Below are positions 55,421-64,000 of a stretch of 64,000 nucleotides of DNA, piece by piece. The DNA comes from Adiantum capillus-veneris. Taxonomy: Eukaryota > Streptophyta > Polypodiopsida > Polypodiales > Pteridaceae. The notes under the pieces are model-generated. The model had not been told where the DNA came from. It saw only the letters and a program-made list of their open reading frames with translations, and did no database searches. The first letter of the stretch is position 1. Every line of letters begins with the position of its first letter. Location of the stretch: NCBI GenBank assembly GCA_014529385.2, contig CM043942.1:56731340-56795339 (forward strand). The letters are read 5' to 3'. The position numbers were made by a program, and so were the translations under genes.

Positions 55421-56884
55421 CTATGTTTGCTTACCATACAAACAATGTTCACAGAATTCAAAATCATTAAATGAAAAGCCAGGAAAATAACCAGAACGAG
55501 ACAAGATTTCCATTCCCTTCTTGGACATATGTCCTAACCGGCTATGCCACAAAGAAATGTTCGGCTGCTTGGTTACATTGATTACATTTTTAGAGACATT
55601 TGATACATAAATCATGTAAAGTCCTCCAGACTTTACTCCATGTGCTACTGTCACAGAACCCTTGGATATCTTCCAGATGTTCTGTCCAAAAGTGATGACG
55701 TATCCAGCATCATCAAGTAAACATGTGCTGATCAAGCTCTTTGTAATTGTGGGAACATGTCTCACATTCTTCAGCGTGAAAGAAGAGCCATTCTGAAACT
55801 TCAATTGAACATCCCCAACACCTAAGATCTCACATGTCTGCCCATTGCCTAGCCGAACATGATCTTTAGTGGTCACATAAGAAGTAAACCACTCCTTGTT
55901 TGGAGACACATGAAGTGATGCCCCTGAGTCTATAATCCAGTCACTCAGTGCATTTCCATCAGATGCTGTAAGAAGAGCTGGGTCCATTGTATTCTTCAAG
56001 AAGTAGATGTCTCCTAACACTAGACTGTCATCCTCTGCAACAGTGTTTGTCACATTTATTTCTTGAATCTTCACTGAGGACTTGTTCTTCTCACCATGGT
56101 CTTCAGCTTTCTCTTTGCCTTTTTCTGCTTTCCATTCTCTGCAGTCTCTTTTCATGTGACCCTTCTTGCCACAATGGTAGCATTCTATGTCACTCTTGCC
56201 TTTAGTACTGCGAGACTTGCTACGAGACTGATTCCTCTTTCCACCTTTGTACTTTTCTTTGGTCCTTCCCCTGACAAATAAGGTTGTTCCTTTGCCTTTG
56301 TCCATTGTCTTTCTATTGGTTTCTTCAGTAAGAATACTTCCTTCTACACCTGCTATGTTCAAACCATCTGGAGATGTAGAATTACTCAAAGCTGTGCGAA
56401 AAGTGTCCCAACTTTCCAGCAATGTGATCAACAGGAACATAGCTCTAACAGGTTCATCAAACTTGACACCTTGAGCTGACAACTGACTATAGATTGTGTT
56501 GAATTCATTCAGATGATTGGACATAGGTGTCCCTTCTTTCATCTTCAAGTCAACAAGCTTCTTAAGCCAGTATACCTGTGAAGCTGCACTCTGCTTCTCA
56601 TAAAGATCACTCAGCTTTAACCATGCTTGATAAGCCGACATCTTGTCTGCTACATTGAAGTAAACGCTTTCTGCCAAAGTTAGCATAATGGTAGAAAGTG
56701 CCAATTCATCCATTTCGCTCCATTCATCTTCGTCCATATCTTCTGGTTTTATCCCCTTGAGATTTATAGGTTTTATCTGCTTCTTTTGTACCAACACGTG
56801 CCAAATCTGCTTCTTCCACAATGGGAAATTGGTTCCATCCAGCTTCTTGATATTGTAAAGAGCAGTGTTCTGTGATCTAGCCAT
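55421..56884 (-). CDS. gag-pol: Copia B gag, protease and integrase zinc region
   Basis: 487-codon open frame, the longest in the window, starting MARSQNTALYNIKKLDG at 56884. LDGTNFPLWKKQIWHVL is the gag N-terminal motif. The UBN2 core follows, with YEKQSAASQVYWLKKLVDLK. A basic linker precedes the zinc knuckle CYHCGKKGHMKRDC (intact). The protease active site is WIIDSGASLHVSP. The integrase HHCC region is SLWHSRLGHMSKKGM then FCEHCLYGKQ (all four ligands present). The frame ends at a TAG at 55421, after which the same frame continues 13 codons to the integrase core, so it is a single nonsense mutation. Confidence 0.95.
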   Translation of the reverse strand: MARSQNTALYNIKKLDGTNFPLWKKQIWHVLVQKKQIKPINLKGIKPEDMDEDEWSEMDELALSTIMLTLAESVYFNVADKMSAYQAWLKLSDLYEKQSAASQVYWLKKLVDLKMKEGTPMSNHLNEFNTIYSQLSAQGVKFDEPVRAMFLLITLLESWDTFRTALSNSTSPDGLNIAGVEGSILTEETNRKTMDKGKGTTLFVRGRTKEKYKGGKRNQSRSKSRSTKGKSDIECYHCGKKGHMKRDCREWKAEKGKEKAEDHGEKNKSSVKIQEINVTNTVAEDDSLVLGDIYFLKNTMDPALLTASDGNALSDWIIDSGASLHVSPNKEWFTSYVTTKDHVRLGNGQTCEILGVGDVQLKFQNGSSFTLKNVRHVPTITKSLISTCLLDDAGYVITFGQNIWKISKGSVTVAHGVKSGGLYMIYVSNVSKNVINVTKQPNISLWHSRLGHMSKKGMEILSRSGYFPGFSFNDFEFCEHCLYGKQT

Positions 56885-57963
56885 AGCTACGCTTCACAGT
56901 GGTTTACTTTCCTGGGAAAAATTCGGCAGAGTTTCCCCTATAAACTGACCTCTGAACCAATATCAACCTGTCAAATGAACCAAGAAAGCTTCAGATTCTG
57001 CAGAAATTTTGGCAGAGTCTCCTTTGTAAAATGGCTCTGGTGTACTAAAAACATACCAAAAAACAGCTCAAAAAACACTCTCTCTGACACTGTAAGCTGC
57101 GGGTAGACCTGTCCTGCACCTGTACTGTCTCTCACTGTCCTGTCACTATCCTGTAAGCATAAACTGCGACAATGCCTCAACGACAGTAAAGCAAAGATGC
57201 AATCCCAACTGTCTAACTCGTAGTCAATACATCCTAGCTGCCTATCTAAGGGTGCTCGAGGGATCGCTCCAAGACCTGTATCACCGAAAGGATCTCAACA
57301 TTCGAGAATCCCCCAGCTCAATAAAACCTCACTCGACCCTCAACAAAGGCTGCAGTAAATCTGACATTACATAGGCTTCCCACAAAGTCATACATCCACA
57401 AATTTCCCACTGTATGCTGTAACCGCTGCGGCGGTTGTTTGCTGCGTGACTCACAGCCAGCAAACCCTCAACAGACATACATAATCTCTAGCAATACATC
57501 CCATGTGGAAGTACCTGCAATGTCACGATGAAATCTGGAATATCAAGCAGCAAACAGAAGCTACCTGATGAACTAGTGGATGTCGCCTACAGTCTGTGTA
57601 TAGATGCGCCCGTGTCGTATGTGACACACCTCCAAGAACTGTGAGCCGTCCTTCGATGTGTAGACAGCCAAAAATCAACACTCTGGGAGTGTCGATATCC
57701 TCAGCACCTGCAGTCGTAGGCCGAAAACCCCAAATTTGCAGAGTCGGATCTGCACCCGTCGAGACCACGTAGTCGAAAATGGCCTGCGCAGACCTTTGTC
57801 GAAGCCGAACGGTGGCCAAGATGACCTAAGAATGAAATTCTGAGAACACCAAGTCCTTCGGGTGCTCCCACAGGATTTGGGGCCGTGTCTTCGCCTGTCG
57901 AATTTCACTCCAATCTGAGTAGGTGACTCTAGCCTCCTGCAGTGCTGCCCCGAGCCTCGATCT
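56885..57963 (-). other. Long leader of copia B
   Basis: About 1.1 kb between primer site and gag ATG with no long conserved frame. It contains two related motifs, AATTCGGCAGAGTTTCCCC near 56910 and AATTTTGGCAGAGTCTCC near 57005 (plus-strand text), which recur in the leader of the copia remnant at 35.2-35.8 kb. The part 57240-57960 has higher GC and no recognised content. Confidence 0.6.
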
Positions 57964-57979
57964 AAGCTCTGATACCAGT
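57964..57979 (-). other. Primer binding site of copia B
   Basis: On the minus strand TGGTATCAGAGCTTAG beside the 5' LTR, matching the initiator Met-tRNA 3' end over its first 12 bases. Confidence 0.9.
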
Positions 57980-58171
57980 TGAAGGAGTACAAGTGGAAGT
58001 GGGACGTGAGAGAGAGTGCGAGAAGAAGAGCACGACGATATGGTGAACTCGCTCTACTGTAATGTGTAGAGCATAGTGAGTTCTTATTAGGTTTTTACAA
58101 AAGAATATGTGTACATACCTGGTGGCCCGCCCACTTACCGGGGCGACCACATTGGGCTTTATACCCCAACA
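57980..58171 (-). repeat. 5' LTR of copia B
   Basis: 192 bp, the same length as the 3' LTR. On the minus strand it begins TGTTGGGGTATAAAGCCC; the TATAAAG there is very close to the LTR edge, so its role as a TATA box is uncertain. Confidence 0.95.
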
Positions 58172-58176
58172 ATAAT

Positions 58177-58649
58177 GCTCAAAATACTCATGGAGAAGGC
58201 CTCCTTATATAGGTTTAAGGGAGCCACAAAAATCCCATGTGCAGCCGCCCTTGGATGGCCAAGTCCAAGCCGCATTTGGCCATGTGTCCATGTGCAGCCG
58301 CTTTTGGGTAGAAATGCCCACCTGGAAGTCGGCCACCGGCCATTTGAAGCCCCTTTTTTGATTGTCTTCCGGCCGGCGTCCGGCCAATATCCGGCCACCC
58401 TCCGACCAAAAGGAATATTTCGGCGAATAAAAAGTCTCGGGGGCTCCGCCCCCAAGGCCCCCAAAGGTGCCCTTGAATTTTCTCCATACCATCCACGATC
58501 ACAAATAAAGATCTCATCAGCGTGAAAAGCTGGAATCCACCAAATATATTTGCGCCAATGGCTTCTCCTCATATGGGGGCCTTACAAATTGTGCAGCATA
58601 TATTGTGGTGGCAAAACTGAGAGAGGTGGGCATTGCAAGTATACTAACA
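58177..58649 (-). repeat. 5' LTR of copia A, second part
   Basis: Continuation of the LTR begun at 52365, ending AGTATACTAACA. The stretch from 58250 to about 58480 (CCGGCC-rich) differs strongly from the left LTR, while both ends match it. Confidence 0.8.
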
Positions 58650-60975
58650 TCTGGCTGACCAAGCTTTTGGAAAATTGCACAACTCTTTGAATTCTCTTGA
58701 GCATCTTTCAACACAGTAGGCCACCATAATCCAACTTGCAATACCTTTTTTCCTGTTATATCACCTAAAAAATATCCACCTGCTACTCTTAAATGAGATG
58801 CTTGCAAAACAGCCTTTTGTTCAAAATTAGGTACACATCTTCTAATCACCTGATCTATTCCTTTCCTATATAAAGCTCCTGCTATGACAAAAAAGGGTCT
58901 ACTTTTAAAAGAAAACTACCTTCTTTGATCACTTGTAAAACTGATGGCATAGTGCCATTTTTCAAAAATATCAATATCTGATCATCCCATGACTCTGATA
59001 TTGCATTTTGAACCTCAAACAACTTACCATCAGGAAGATCATCATTAACACCTGTTGGCTCTTCTCCAATTTCTTAAATAATCAACAATGGCATGCTCTT
59101 TACCTGGTGTATGGACAATAAAAAAATCAAATTCCTATAGCAACAACATCCATCTAGCTAGCCTTCCTATTAGCAATGGCTTCTTAAGTAGGTACAATAC
59201 ATTTTGAAGGTAAACATTAAAAACCACCCTATTACTCACAACAAATAATGCTTGAATTTGATTAAAGCATAAACCATCCGAAGAGATTATCTTTCAGTGA
59301 CATCATAATTTCTTTCAGCTGAGGTTAACACTCTAGTGGCATAATATACAGGTTTGAAGCATCCTCTAACTCTTCCCTGCATGAGCACAACTCCTATGGC
59401 CATATTTGATGCATCAACAAACACATGAAAAGATAATGTCCAATCTAGTTGCTCTAATATTGGTGCCATTGATAACATCTTCTTCAATATTTGAAATGAT
59501 TTCTCTTAAGGTTCATCCCAAAAAAACGATATGTTCTTCTTTGTCAGATGAGTTAGAAGCATGCAAACATTTGCTAAATATCTGATGTACCTACCTTGCC
59601 ATTTAATCTGACCATAAAACTTGGTCACTTCCTCTACATTCTGTGGAGTTTTAGCTGCTTCAACTACTTCAATTTTCTTCTCATCAATAGACATTACCTC
59701 CAGGGAAACAACATGACCTAGAAGAACTCAACTCTTAATAGCAATCACCCTCTTGAAAGGATTGAAGCACATTCTAAACTTCCTACACCTTTTTAAACAC
59801 AACTTAAGATGATGCAAGTGCAAATCATTCTTACCAAACACTAAAAATCATCCACAAAGACCTCATAAAATCCTGCAAGTAAGTTTAAATGTTTTATATG
59901 CTAAAAAAATGAATGATGGTGGTCCATTCTTGAGTCCAAAATACATAATTGTAGATGCAAAATCTCCCCACTATGTGATAAAAGGTGTGTTATATTGATC
60001 CTCCTCCTTTAACTTTAATCTGATTGTATCCTGAAAAGCCATCCAAGAAGATATACATTTCTTTCCCAAATACTACATCCAAGATTGCATCACAAAATGG
60101 AATTAGAAATGGATCAGTGATAGTTGTTGCATTTAACGTTCTAAAATCAACACAAACTCTAATCTTGGCATTCTTCTCGGGTATCACAATTGTAGGTGAC
60201 AACCATGTAACGTCATGAATTGGTTTAATAAATCCCACATTTAACAATTTATCAGTCTTCTGCTTAACCTGTTGTGCAAAATTTGGATTCATTATGCACC
60301 TTTGTTGTACAGTAGGAGCTGCATCCTTGCTGAAGTTGACATGGTGCTGATGCAAATTAGGATCTATTTCCTTAACCTCAGAATAGTCCCGTGAAAAAAT
60401 ACATTTATTTATTCAATCAATAATTAAAACAATTCTTGTAAAAATTATCCATCCACATGAATAATGACCTTAACCATTTTTGGATCTTCTTCAATGCCCA
60501 AATTGAGTTCCTTTACTCATCGTGCTTCACTCTGCTTGAACTTCCAAGCCTTTTGTTGTATATCTTCTCAGCGAAGGCTCTTTCCTCGTTTTCCTCCTAC
60601 TGCAAAGCCTCTTTTGAGCTTGAAGCCACATTCTAATCCACCGCCTATATTTATTGCCTAGGAACTATATCTAATTTCTCCTCCTCTACTTCATCCTCCT
60701 TGTGCGAGATCCCTTCTATATCAACCTCAAATACAGGTACAATCTCCTCATCATCCTCAACTTCCTCTACAAAATTAATGGTTTGAGCATACAATGGCCT
60801 CTCCTTAACAGAAATATTCCTCCTTCTTAACATGGAAATTGTAATCACGTGTTTCCCTTTTTTCAAGAAAATCTTATTTTCATCCCAATCCCGCTTAACT
60901 CTAGTCAACCTGAACCAAGGTCTCCACAGTAACATATCATGAGGATCATCACCCTGTTTTGTTTTTAGAACCAAG
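58650..60975 (-). pseudogene. Gypsy pol (element F, right part): protease end, RT, RNase H, integrase zinc region
   Basis: Minus strand from 60975 downwards. DMLLWRPWFRLTRVKRDW at 60930 is the protease C-terminal segment (usual ILLGRPW). RT begins near 60360: NVGFIKPIHDVTWLSP, KIRVCVDFRTLNATT (60180) and YIFLDGFSGYNQIKV (60050). YFGLKNGPPSFF follows near 59935 and the catalytic VFVDDF near 59860. RNase H shows FHVFVDASNMAIGVVLMQG (59430), then KPVYYATRVLTSAERNYDV (59340). The integrase zinc domain is RRCVPNFEQKAVLQASH at 58840, then GGYFLGDITGKKVLQVGLWWP. It breaks at 58650, where copia A starts. Confidence 0.85.
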
Positions 60976-61332
60976 GTCTCCCAAGTAAAATCTCATGAGG
61001 AGCATCCTGATAAGAATAGTATCCTCATCATTTAAGATGTGAAGAGGATTTGCAACATATTCCTTCAACAAGCTAACATAAAATAAATTGTGCACATGCA
61101 AGTGAGGGGGCAAAGCGAGTTTGTATGATTGGTCCCCTATCCTTCTCAAAACCTCAATGGGTCCACAATATCTATTTTCTAATTTCTTGTATTTTCTCAA
61201 TTTGATTGAACTTCTCTTTGGCTTGACCCTAAGGACAACTTTATCTCTAGCCTTGAAGATCCTGAGAGATCTATGAAAATCAGCATAACTCCTTTGCCTA
61301 TCACTTGCTCTCTTTAGGTTCTCCCTTATTAT
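60976..61332 (-). pseudogene. Gypsy integrase C-terminal region joined to a duplicated protease piece
   Basis: Minus strand. IIRENLKRASDRQRSYADFH then FKARDKVVLRVKPKRSS, RYCGPIEVLRRIGDQSYKLAL and HVHNLFYVSLLKEYV form the integrase C-terminal region of a gypsy element. Directly after, in another frame, comes a protease piece (PHEILLGRPWF) whose DNA, GAACCAAGGTCTCC on the plus strand at 60970, repeats 60912. Integrase end before protease is the wrong order for one element, so two copies have been fused here. Confidence 0.75.
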
Positions 61333-61657
61333 TGTAAAGAATGAGGATGCAAGAGAGCTACACAAGACAAGCACAAAGCACACAGAGATGGAAAGCTTCT
61401 TCTTCTTCTTCTTCACAGAAAAGAGAGTACAAAATGACTAAGTGCTAAAGCTGAAAAGTAGCATTTATGTACATGCGGTCACTAAGTGTGAACTCGCTAG
61501 AAGCGTACTAGGCTAGCACTATAAGTGTAGTCCAGTTGTAGAATCACTGGCAGAGATCCTTCGTGTCGGTCACCTAACACGCCAGTGAGTAAATGCCGTA
61601 AGCGGCCAAGACCCGTAGTGGATGCCAGCTCAAGGTGTAGAGCTCGACATCTCAACA
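61333..61657 (-). repeat. 3' LTR of the third copia element
   Basis: 325 bp, TGTAAAGAATGAGG to CGACATCTCAACA on the plus strand. The minus-strand CTCGAGGGGGAG next to it is the polypurine tract. Its start resembles that of the copia A LTR (TGTAAGAATGTGG). Confidence 0.85.
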
Positions 61658-61669
61658 CTCCCCCTCGAG

Positions 61670-62365
61670 CTCTGCATGTCGCAGAGTCCAAGCATAGTCC
61701 GAAAACATCGAAGCGTCTCAGCTCCAAGGGCCTTGGTAAAGATATCTGCTATCTGCTCCTCTGTGCTGATGTAGACCAAGTCGATGTCGCCCGCCAAGAC
61801 TCGCTCTCGAACGTAGTGGTAATGGACCTCTATGTGTTTGGTCCTGGCATGGAACACTGGGTTCCTAGCCAACTGCATGTTGCTGAGGTTGTCACAATGG
61901 ATGAAAATTTGTTGGTCCACCTGCACTCCCAAGTCCTCAAGTAATGTGCGTAGCCAAGCTACCTCGCACGCCGCAACTGCTGCACCTCTGTGCTCGATAA
62001 AGCAACCGTAGGCCGCTTTTTGCTGCTCCAAGTAACAACAGCACTCCCAAAAGAGAACATGAAGCCACTCGTAGATCTCCTATCAACAATGCTACCTGCC
62101 CAATCTGCATCTGTATACCCATACAATGCTAATGGTGCATCTGCTGCATAGAACAATGCGTAGTCAAGAGTACCTTGCACATACCTAAGTGTGCGTCGTA
62201 CTCCATCCAAATGTGGCTTCCTCGAAAGCTGCATGAACTGACTCTCCAAGCCTACTGTGTAGTTCAAGTCTGGCCTCGTGATAGTCAAGTAGATTAGACT
62301 ACCCACAATCTTCCTGTACATGTTGACATCCTCAACAACATCACCCTTCTCTGCACTTAGCTTTG
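61670..62365 (-). pseudogene. RNase H of the third copia element
   Basis: Minus strand. MYRKIVGSLIYLTITRPDL at 62321 starts the domain, then YTDADWAGSIVDRRSTSGF (first Asp) and KKRPTVALSSTEVQQ, where Val-Gln replaces the usual Ala-Glu so the catalytic Glu is lost or shifted. A frameshift near 61970 leads to EVAWLRTLLEDLG, FIHCDNLSNMQLARNPVFH and HYHYVRERVLAGDIDLVYI, ending QIADIFTKALG near 61740. The RT upstream is missing. Confidence 0.9.
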
Positions 62366-62370
62366 CATTC

Positions 62371-62652
62371 TGTTAACCCTCACGGCACACGGACACCGTA
62401 ACCGTATTATGTATTTGGTAGAGTCAGGTACCGGGCTTGTCGGACCAATAGGAAAAGGGTAGGAGTGATCGCCGATGAGAGGCGCACTTTAACTGGGACA
62501 TTCAAGGGATTAGTTGGCTAAGCATGGGCGCCCAAGTGTGAATGGGGTGAGCTCCTATAAAAGCCAACTAAACCTAATTTTTACTCATTCTCTCATTTGT
62601 GCAATAGAAGAGTGATCTTGCTCCATCTCCATCTTCTTCTTCTTCACCTCCT

Positions 62653-62691
<39 letters not shown>

Positions 62692-62935
62692 TGTGTGTGC
62701 GATCGAGCATTACGAAGGCACGACGGCGGCGAAGCGGTTGAGCACGGCACGACTGCAGCTTCTTCTTCATCGCGGCGAGGAATCCACCAAAGGCGAGCGT
62801 AGAGCGGTGAGTGACACACCCTTTGTTCTCTTTGAGCTTGCTAGTTTAGGCTTGTTGTGTGCTTGGAGCCGTTTGTGGCTCGCACACGGTGTATTGGCAA
62901 GTCCCTTGCTTCGACAGTGCGGCAAGGAGCGCACA
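62371..62935 (+). repeat. 5' LTR of the plus-strand gypsy element
   Basis: Begins TGTTAACCCTCACGG and ends GAGCGCACA just before the primer site. It holds a TATA box at 62556-62562 and GT/GA microsatellites at about 62652-62696. The length (565 bp) is inferred from these ends, as the second LTR is outside the window. Confidence 0.8.
62556..62562 (+). promoter_or_regulatory. TATA box in the gypsy LTR
   Basis: TATAAAA in GCTCCTATAAAAGCC, about 185 bp into the LTR. Transcription would start roughly 30 bp downstream. Confidence 0.7.
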
Positions 62936-62939
62936 TTTT

Positions 62940-62957
62940 TGGCGCCGCTGCCGGGGA
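62940..62957 (+). other. Primer binding site, Asp-tRNA type
   Basis: TGGCGCCGCTGCCGGGGA. Plant Athila and Tat elements commonly use a TGGCGCCGTTGCCGGGGA site complementary to Asp-tRNA; this differs at one base. Confidence 0.8.
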
Positions 62958-63726
62958 TATGCCCTACACTAAGCTCGGTTAGCACTTTACGCTTCCTTGT
63001 GGTGCAATTTCTATCATAGGAAAGGCAGGAAGAAGTGTGTGGAGATTTTTGTTTTTGCGTTTTCTGCATTTGCTGTCAAGTTTCAATTTCTGCTATTGTC
63101 TGCGTTTTTTCAATTTCTGTATTTTCTGCAAAACAAAAAAAAACAAAAAAAAAAGTTTTTTTGGAAAAAAAAATTTTGAATTTTAAAAATAAATTAAAAA
63201 AAAAAAAACGAAAAAAAAAAACGCGAGCGAGCGGCTAAATTTTTCGAAAATAAAAAACGTGACTCTTTAAACGGACGGGTTGGTTTGTATAAAAGGGATC
63301 GGGATCATTTTCCCAAGCCCAAGCCCAAGCCCAAGCCCAAGCCTCAGTCCTCAGTCTTATGATATATACTAGACTCACTCTTATATATATACCCTACTCC
63401 CTCAAGAGAGAATGAGAGCATGTGGGACAAGTCCTCCACTCTCCTCCTTTCTCTTCCCACTTGCACCCTTAGACTTTCTAGTTTGGGCCTAGTTCCCTAC
63501 TGGAAATTGACAGTTTTAGGGATTCCGAGGGCATACAGTGACCAAACGGAGGGCTGTAAAGCACGGCACGACCCTCTGACTGATACGCTCGTTTCGAGCT
63601 ATCACACGGCCCATTCCACGACACGCTCTAAAAATTCTAGCAAAAAAACAAACAAAAAAACACGCTAAAAACTAGTCACAAGGCCTCCTAGAGCAGCTTT
63701 TTGACACCTTAGGGTATCAAAAGCAC
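62958..63726 (+). other. Leader with A-rich and CCCAAG repeat tracts
   Basis: Non-coding leader between primer site and gag. It contains long A runs and mixed A/T at 63131-63225, and five to six tandem CCCAAG units at 63312-63342. Confidence 0.6.
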
Positions 63727-64000
63727 ATGCACTTACGCTCTGGGCGGGTGCTAGAACACGAGCATATTGAGGGTGCCTCTATTCATATGGACACCCATTA
63801 CCCATCCACGATAAGCTCTAGACCCTCAGCGGGGACACAAGGTAGCACCACCCAAGACCCTAAAATAGCCGCTAGTGATTCCTCCTCCGACTTAGAAATC
63901 ATGGAAGCATACCCTACCCAAAACACTGAGAGAGAAGGCCATGCACCTCCCGAAGCTCCACAGCCTAGTACTAGTATGTTTAGCCGTTTCATGGAAACAT
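63727..64000 (+). CDS. gag: Start of gypsy gag, partial (runs off the window)
   Basis: ATG at 63727 opens a frame of 91 codons without a stop to the window end. It begins MHLRSGRVLEHEHIEG; an LRSGR/LRSGK motif close to the start is common in plant gypsy gag proteins. The following residues are Ser/Thr/Pro-rich with an acidic SSSDLEIMEAYPTQ segment, typical of the disordered N-terminal gag region. No capsid motif has been reached yet. The frame is also open upstream for some codons, so the start rests on the ATG and the motif. Confidence 0.65.
   Translation, partial: MHLRSGRVLEHEHIEGASIHMDTHYPSTISSRPSAGTQGSTTQDPKIAASDSSSDLEIMEAYPTQNTEREGHAPPEAPQPSTSMFSRFMET

Larger units (their letters stand above)
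52625..58171 (-). mobile_element. Ty1/copia element B, near intact
   Basis: Two 192-bp LTRs (52625-52816 and 57980-58171), an initiator-Met primer site, a ~1.1 kb leader and a gag-pol frame of about 4 kb on the minus strand. Both flanks carry ATAAT (52620-52624 and 58172-58176), a perfect target-site duplication inside the right LTR of copia A. It is the youngest-looking coding element here: only a few stops and two or three frameshifts in pol. The gag-pol layout resembles the TNT1-like copia type. Confidence 0.95.
47216..58649 (-). mobile_element. Ty1/copia element A (minus strand, with nested insertions)
   Basis: Left LTR 47216-47912; right LTR in two parts, 52365-52624 and 58177-58649, split by copia B. 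Between them lie the primer site, gag, PR, IN, RT and RNase H on the minus strand. A 286-bp solo LTR interrupts RNase H. The outer ends lie inside a gypsy integrase. I could not see a convincing target-site duplication; the left LTR terminus is eroded (TCTAG where TG is expected). Confidence 0.85.
61333..62370 (-). mobile_element. 3' end of a third copia element
   Basis: LTR at 61333-61657 plus RNase H coding on the minus strand, cut at 62370 by the gypsy LTR that starts at 62371. The left edge lies inside the integrase C-terminal region at 61332. With the 5' part absent, I cannot check the target-site duplication; the left flank is ATTAT. Confidence 0.85.
62371..64000 (+). mobile_element. 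5' end of a plus-strand gypsy element with Asp-tRNA-type primer site
   Basis: LTR 62371-62935, a primer site at 62940-62957, a leader of about 770 bp, then gag from 63727. The element runs off the window. It sits in the third copia element. CATTC (62366-62370) is the presumed left target-site copy; its partner would lie beyond the window. Confidence 0.85.

Noticed and set aside
63312-63342. CCCAAG tandem units as telomere-like repeat
   Set aside because: The plant telomere unit is TTTAGGG/CCCTAAA; this is a short hexamer microsatellite in a gypsy leader.

Overview
The window is a stretch of nuclear DNA from a land plant and is almost entirely retrotransposon. The elements present are plant-type L1 LINEs (DUF4283 plus zinc-knuckle ORF1, APE endonuclease, RT, zf-RVT), Ty3/gypsy elements (one Tat-like with a second RNase H, at least two chromodomain-bearing chromoviruses, one with an Asp-tRNA-type primer binding site) and Ty1/copia elements with initiator-Met-type primer sites. 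Elements nested three deep suggest a large, repeat-rich genome. I cannot place the organism below vascular or seed plant. I see no host gene, rRNA, tRNA or CRISPR. Nearly all coding regions carry stops or frameshifts, and many differences between LTR pairs are single-base homopolymer indels, so some breaks may be sequencing error.

Region 1 (1-19.9 kb). A LINE (LINE A, + strand) is split by a complete ~12.3 kb Tat-like gypsy element (T1, 1411-13691). T1 has 2.7 kb LTRs, gag, PR, RT, RNase H, a second RNase H and IN. The LINE ORF1 frame resumes exactly across the insertion. Beyond the degenerate LINE A 3' end lies LINE B (about 17692-19896), whose 5' part is inverted relative to its 3' part, as expected from twin priming.

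Region 2 (19.9-33.7 kb). A short unknown host sequence is split by a complete chromovirus (20111-30656; 2.8 and 2.5 kb LTRs; chromodomain at its pol end) and by a 5'-truncated LINE C (30728-33539) with an 11-bp target-site duplication.

Region 3 (33.7-47.2 kb). Degraded minus-strand elements dominate. They are a deletion derivative of a copia element; a gypsy remnant in which one 2 kb LTR sits between the IN-chromodomain end of one copy and the gag start of another; a plus-strand gypsy gag; and a broken ~700-residue minus-strand ORF (44.05-46.2 kb) that I do not recognise.

Region 4 (46.8-61.3 kb). A minus-strand gypsy pol is interrupted inside integrase by copia A (about 47216-58649). Copia A in turn carries a 286-bp solo LTR in its RNase H (duplication GTTGC) and a nearly intact copia B inside its right LTR (52625-58171, duplication ATAAT).

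Region 5 (61.3-64 kb). A copia 3' end (RNase H plus LTR) is cut at 62371 by the 5' LTR of a plus-strand gypsy element. The gag of that element opens at 63727 and runs off the window.

The points most worth following are a 47-codon ORF kept intact in both T1 LTRs behind a 5'UTR-like leader, an exon-like coding segment in the chromovirus 5' LTR, the unrecognised ORF at 44-46 kb, and the LINE twin-priming structure with its 3' palindrome.
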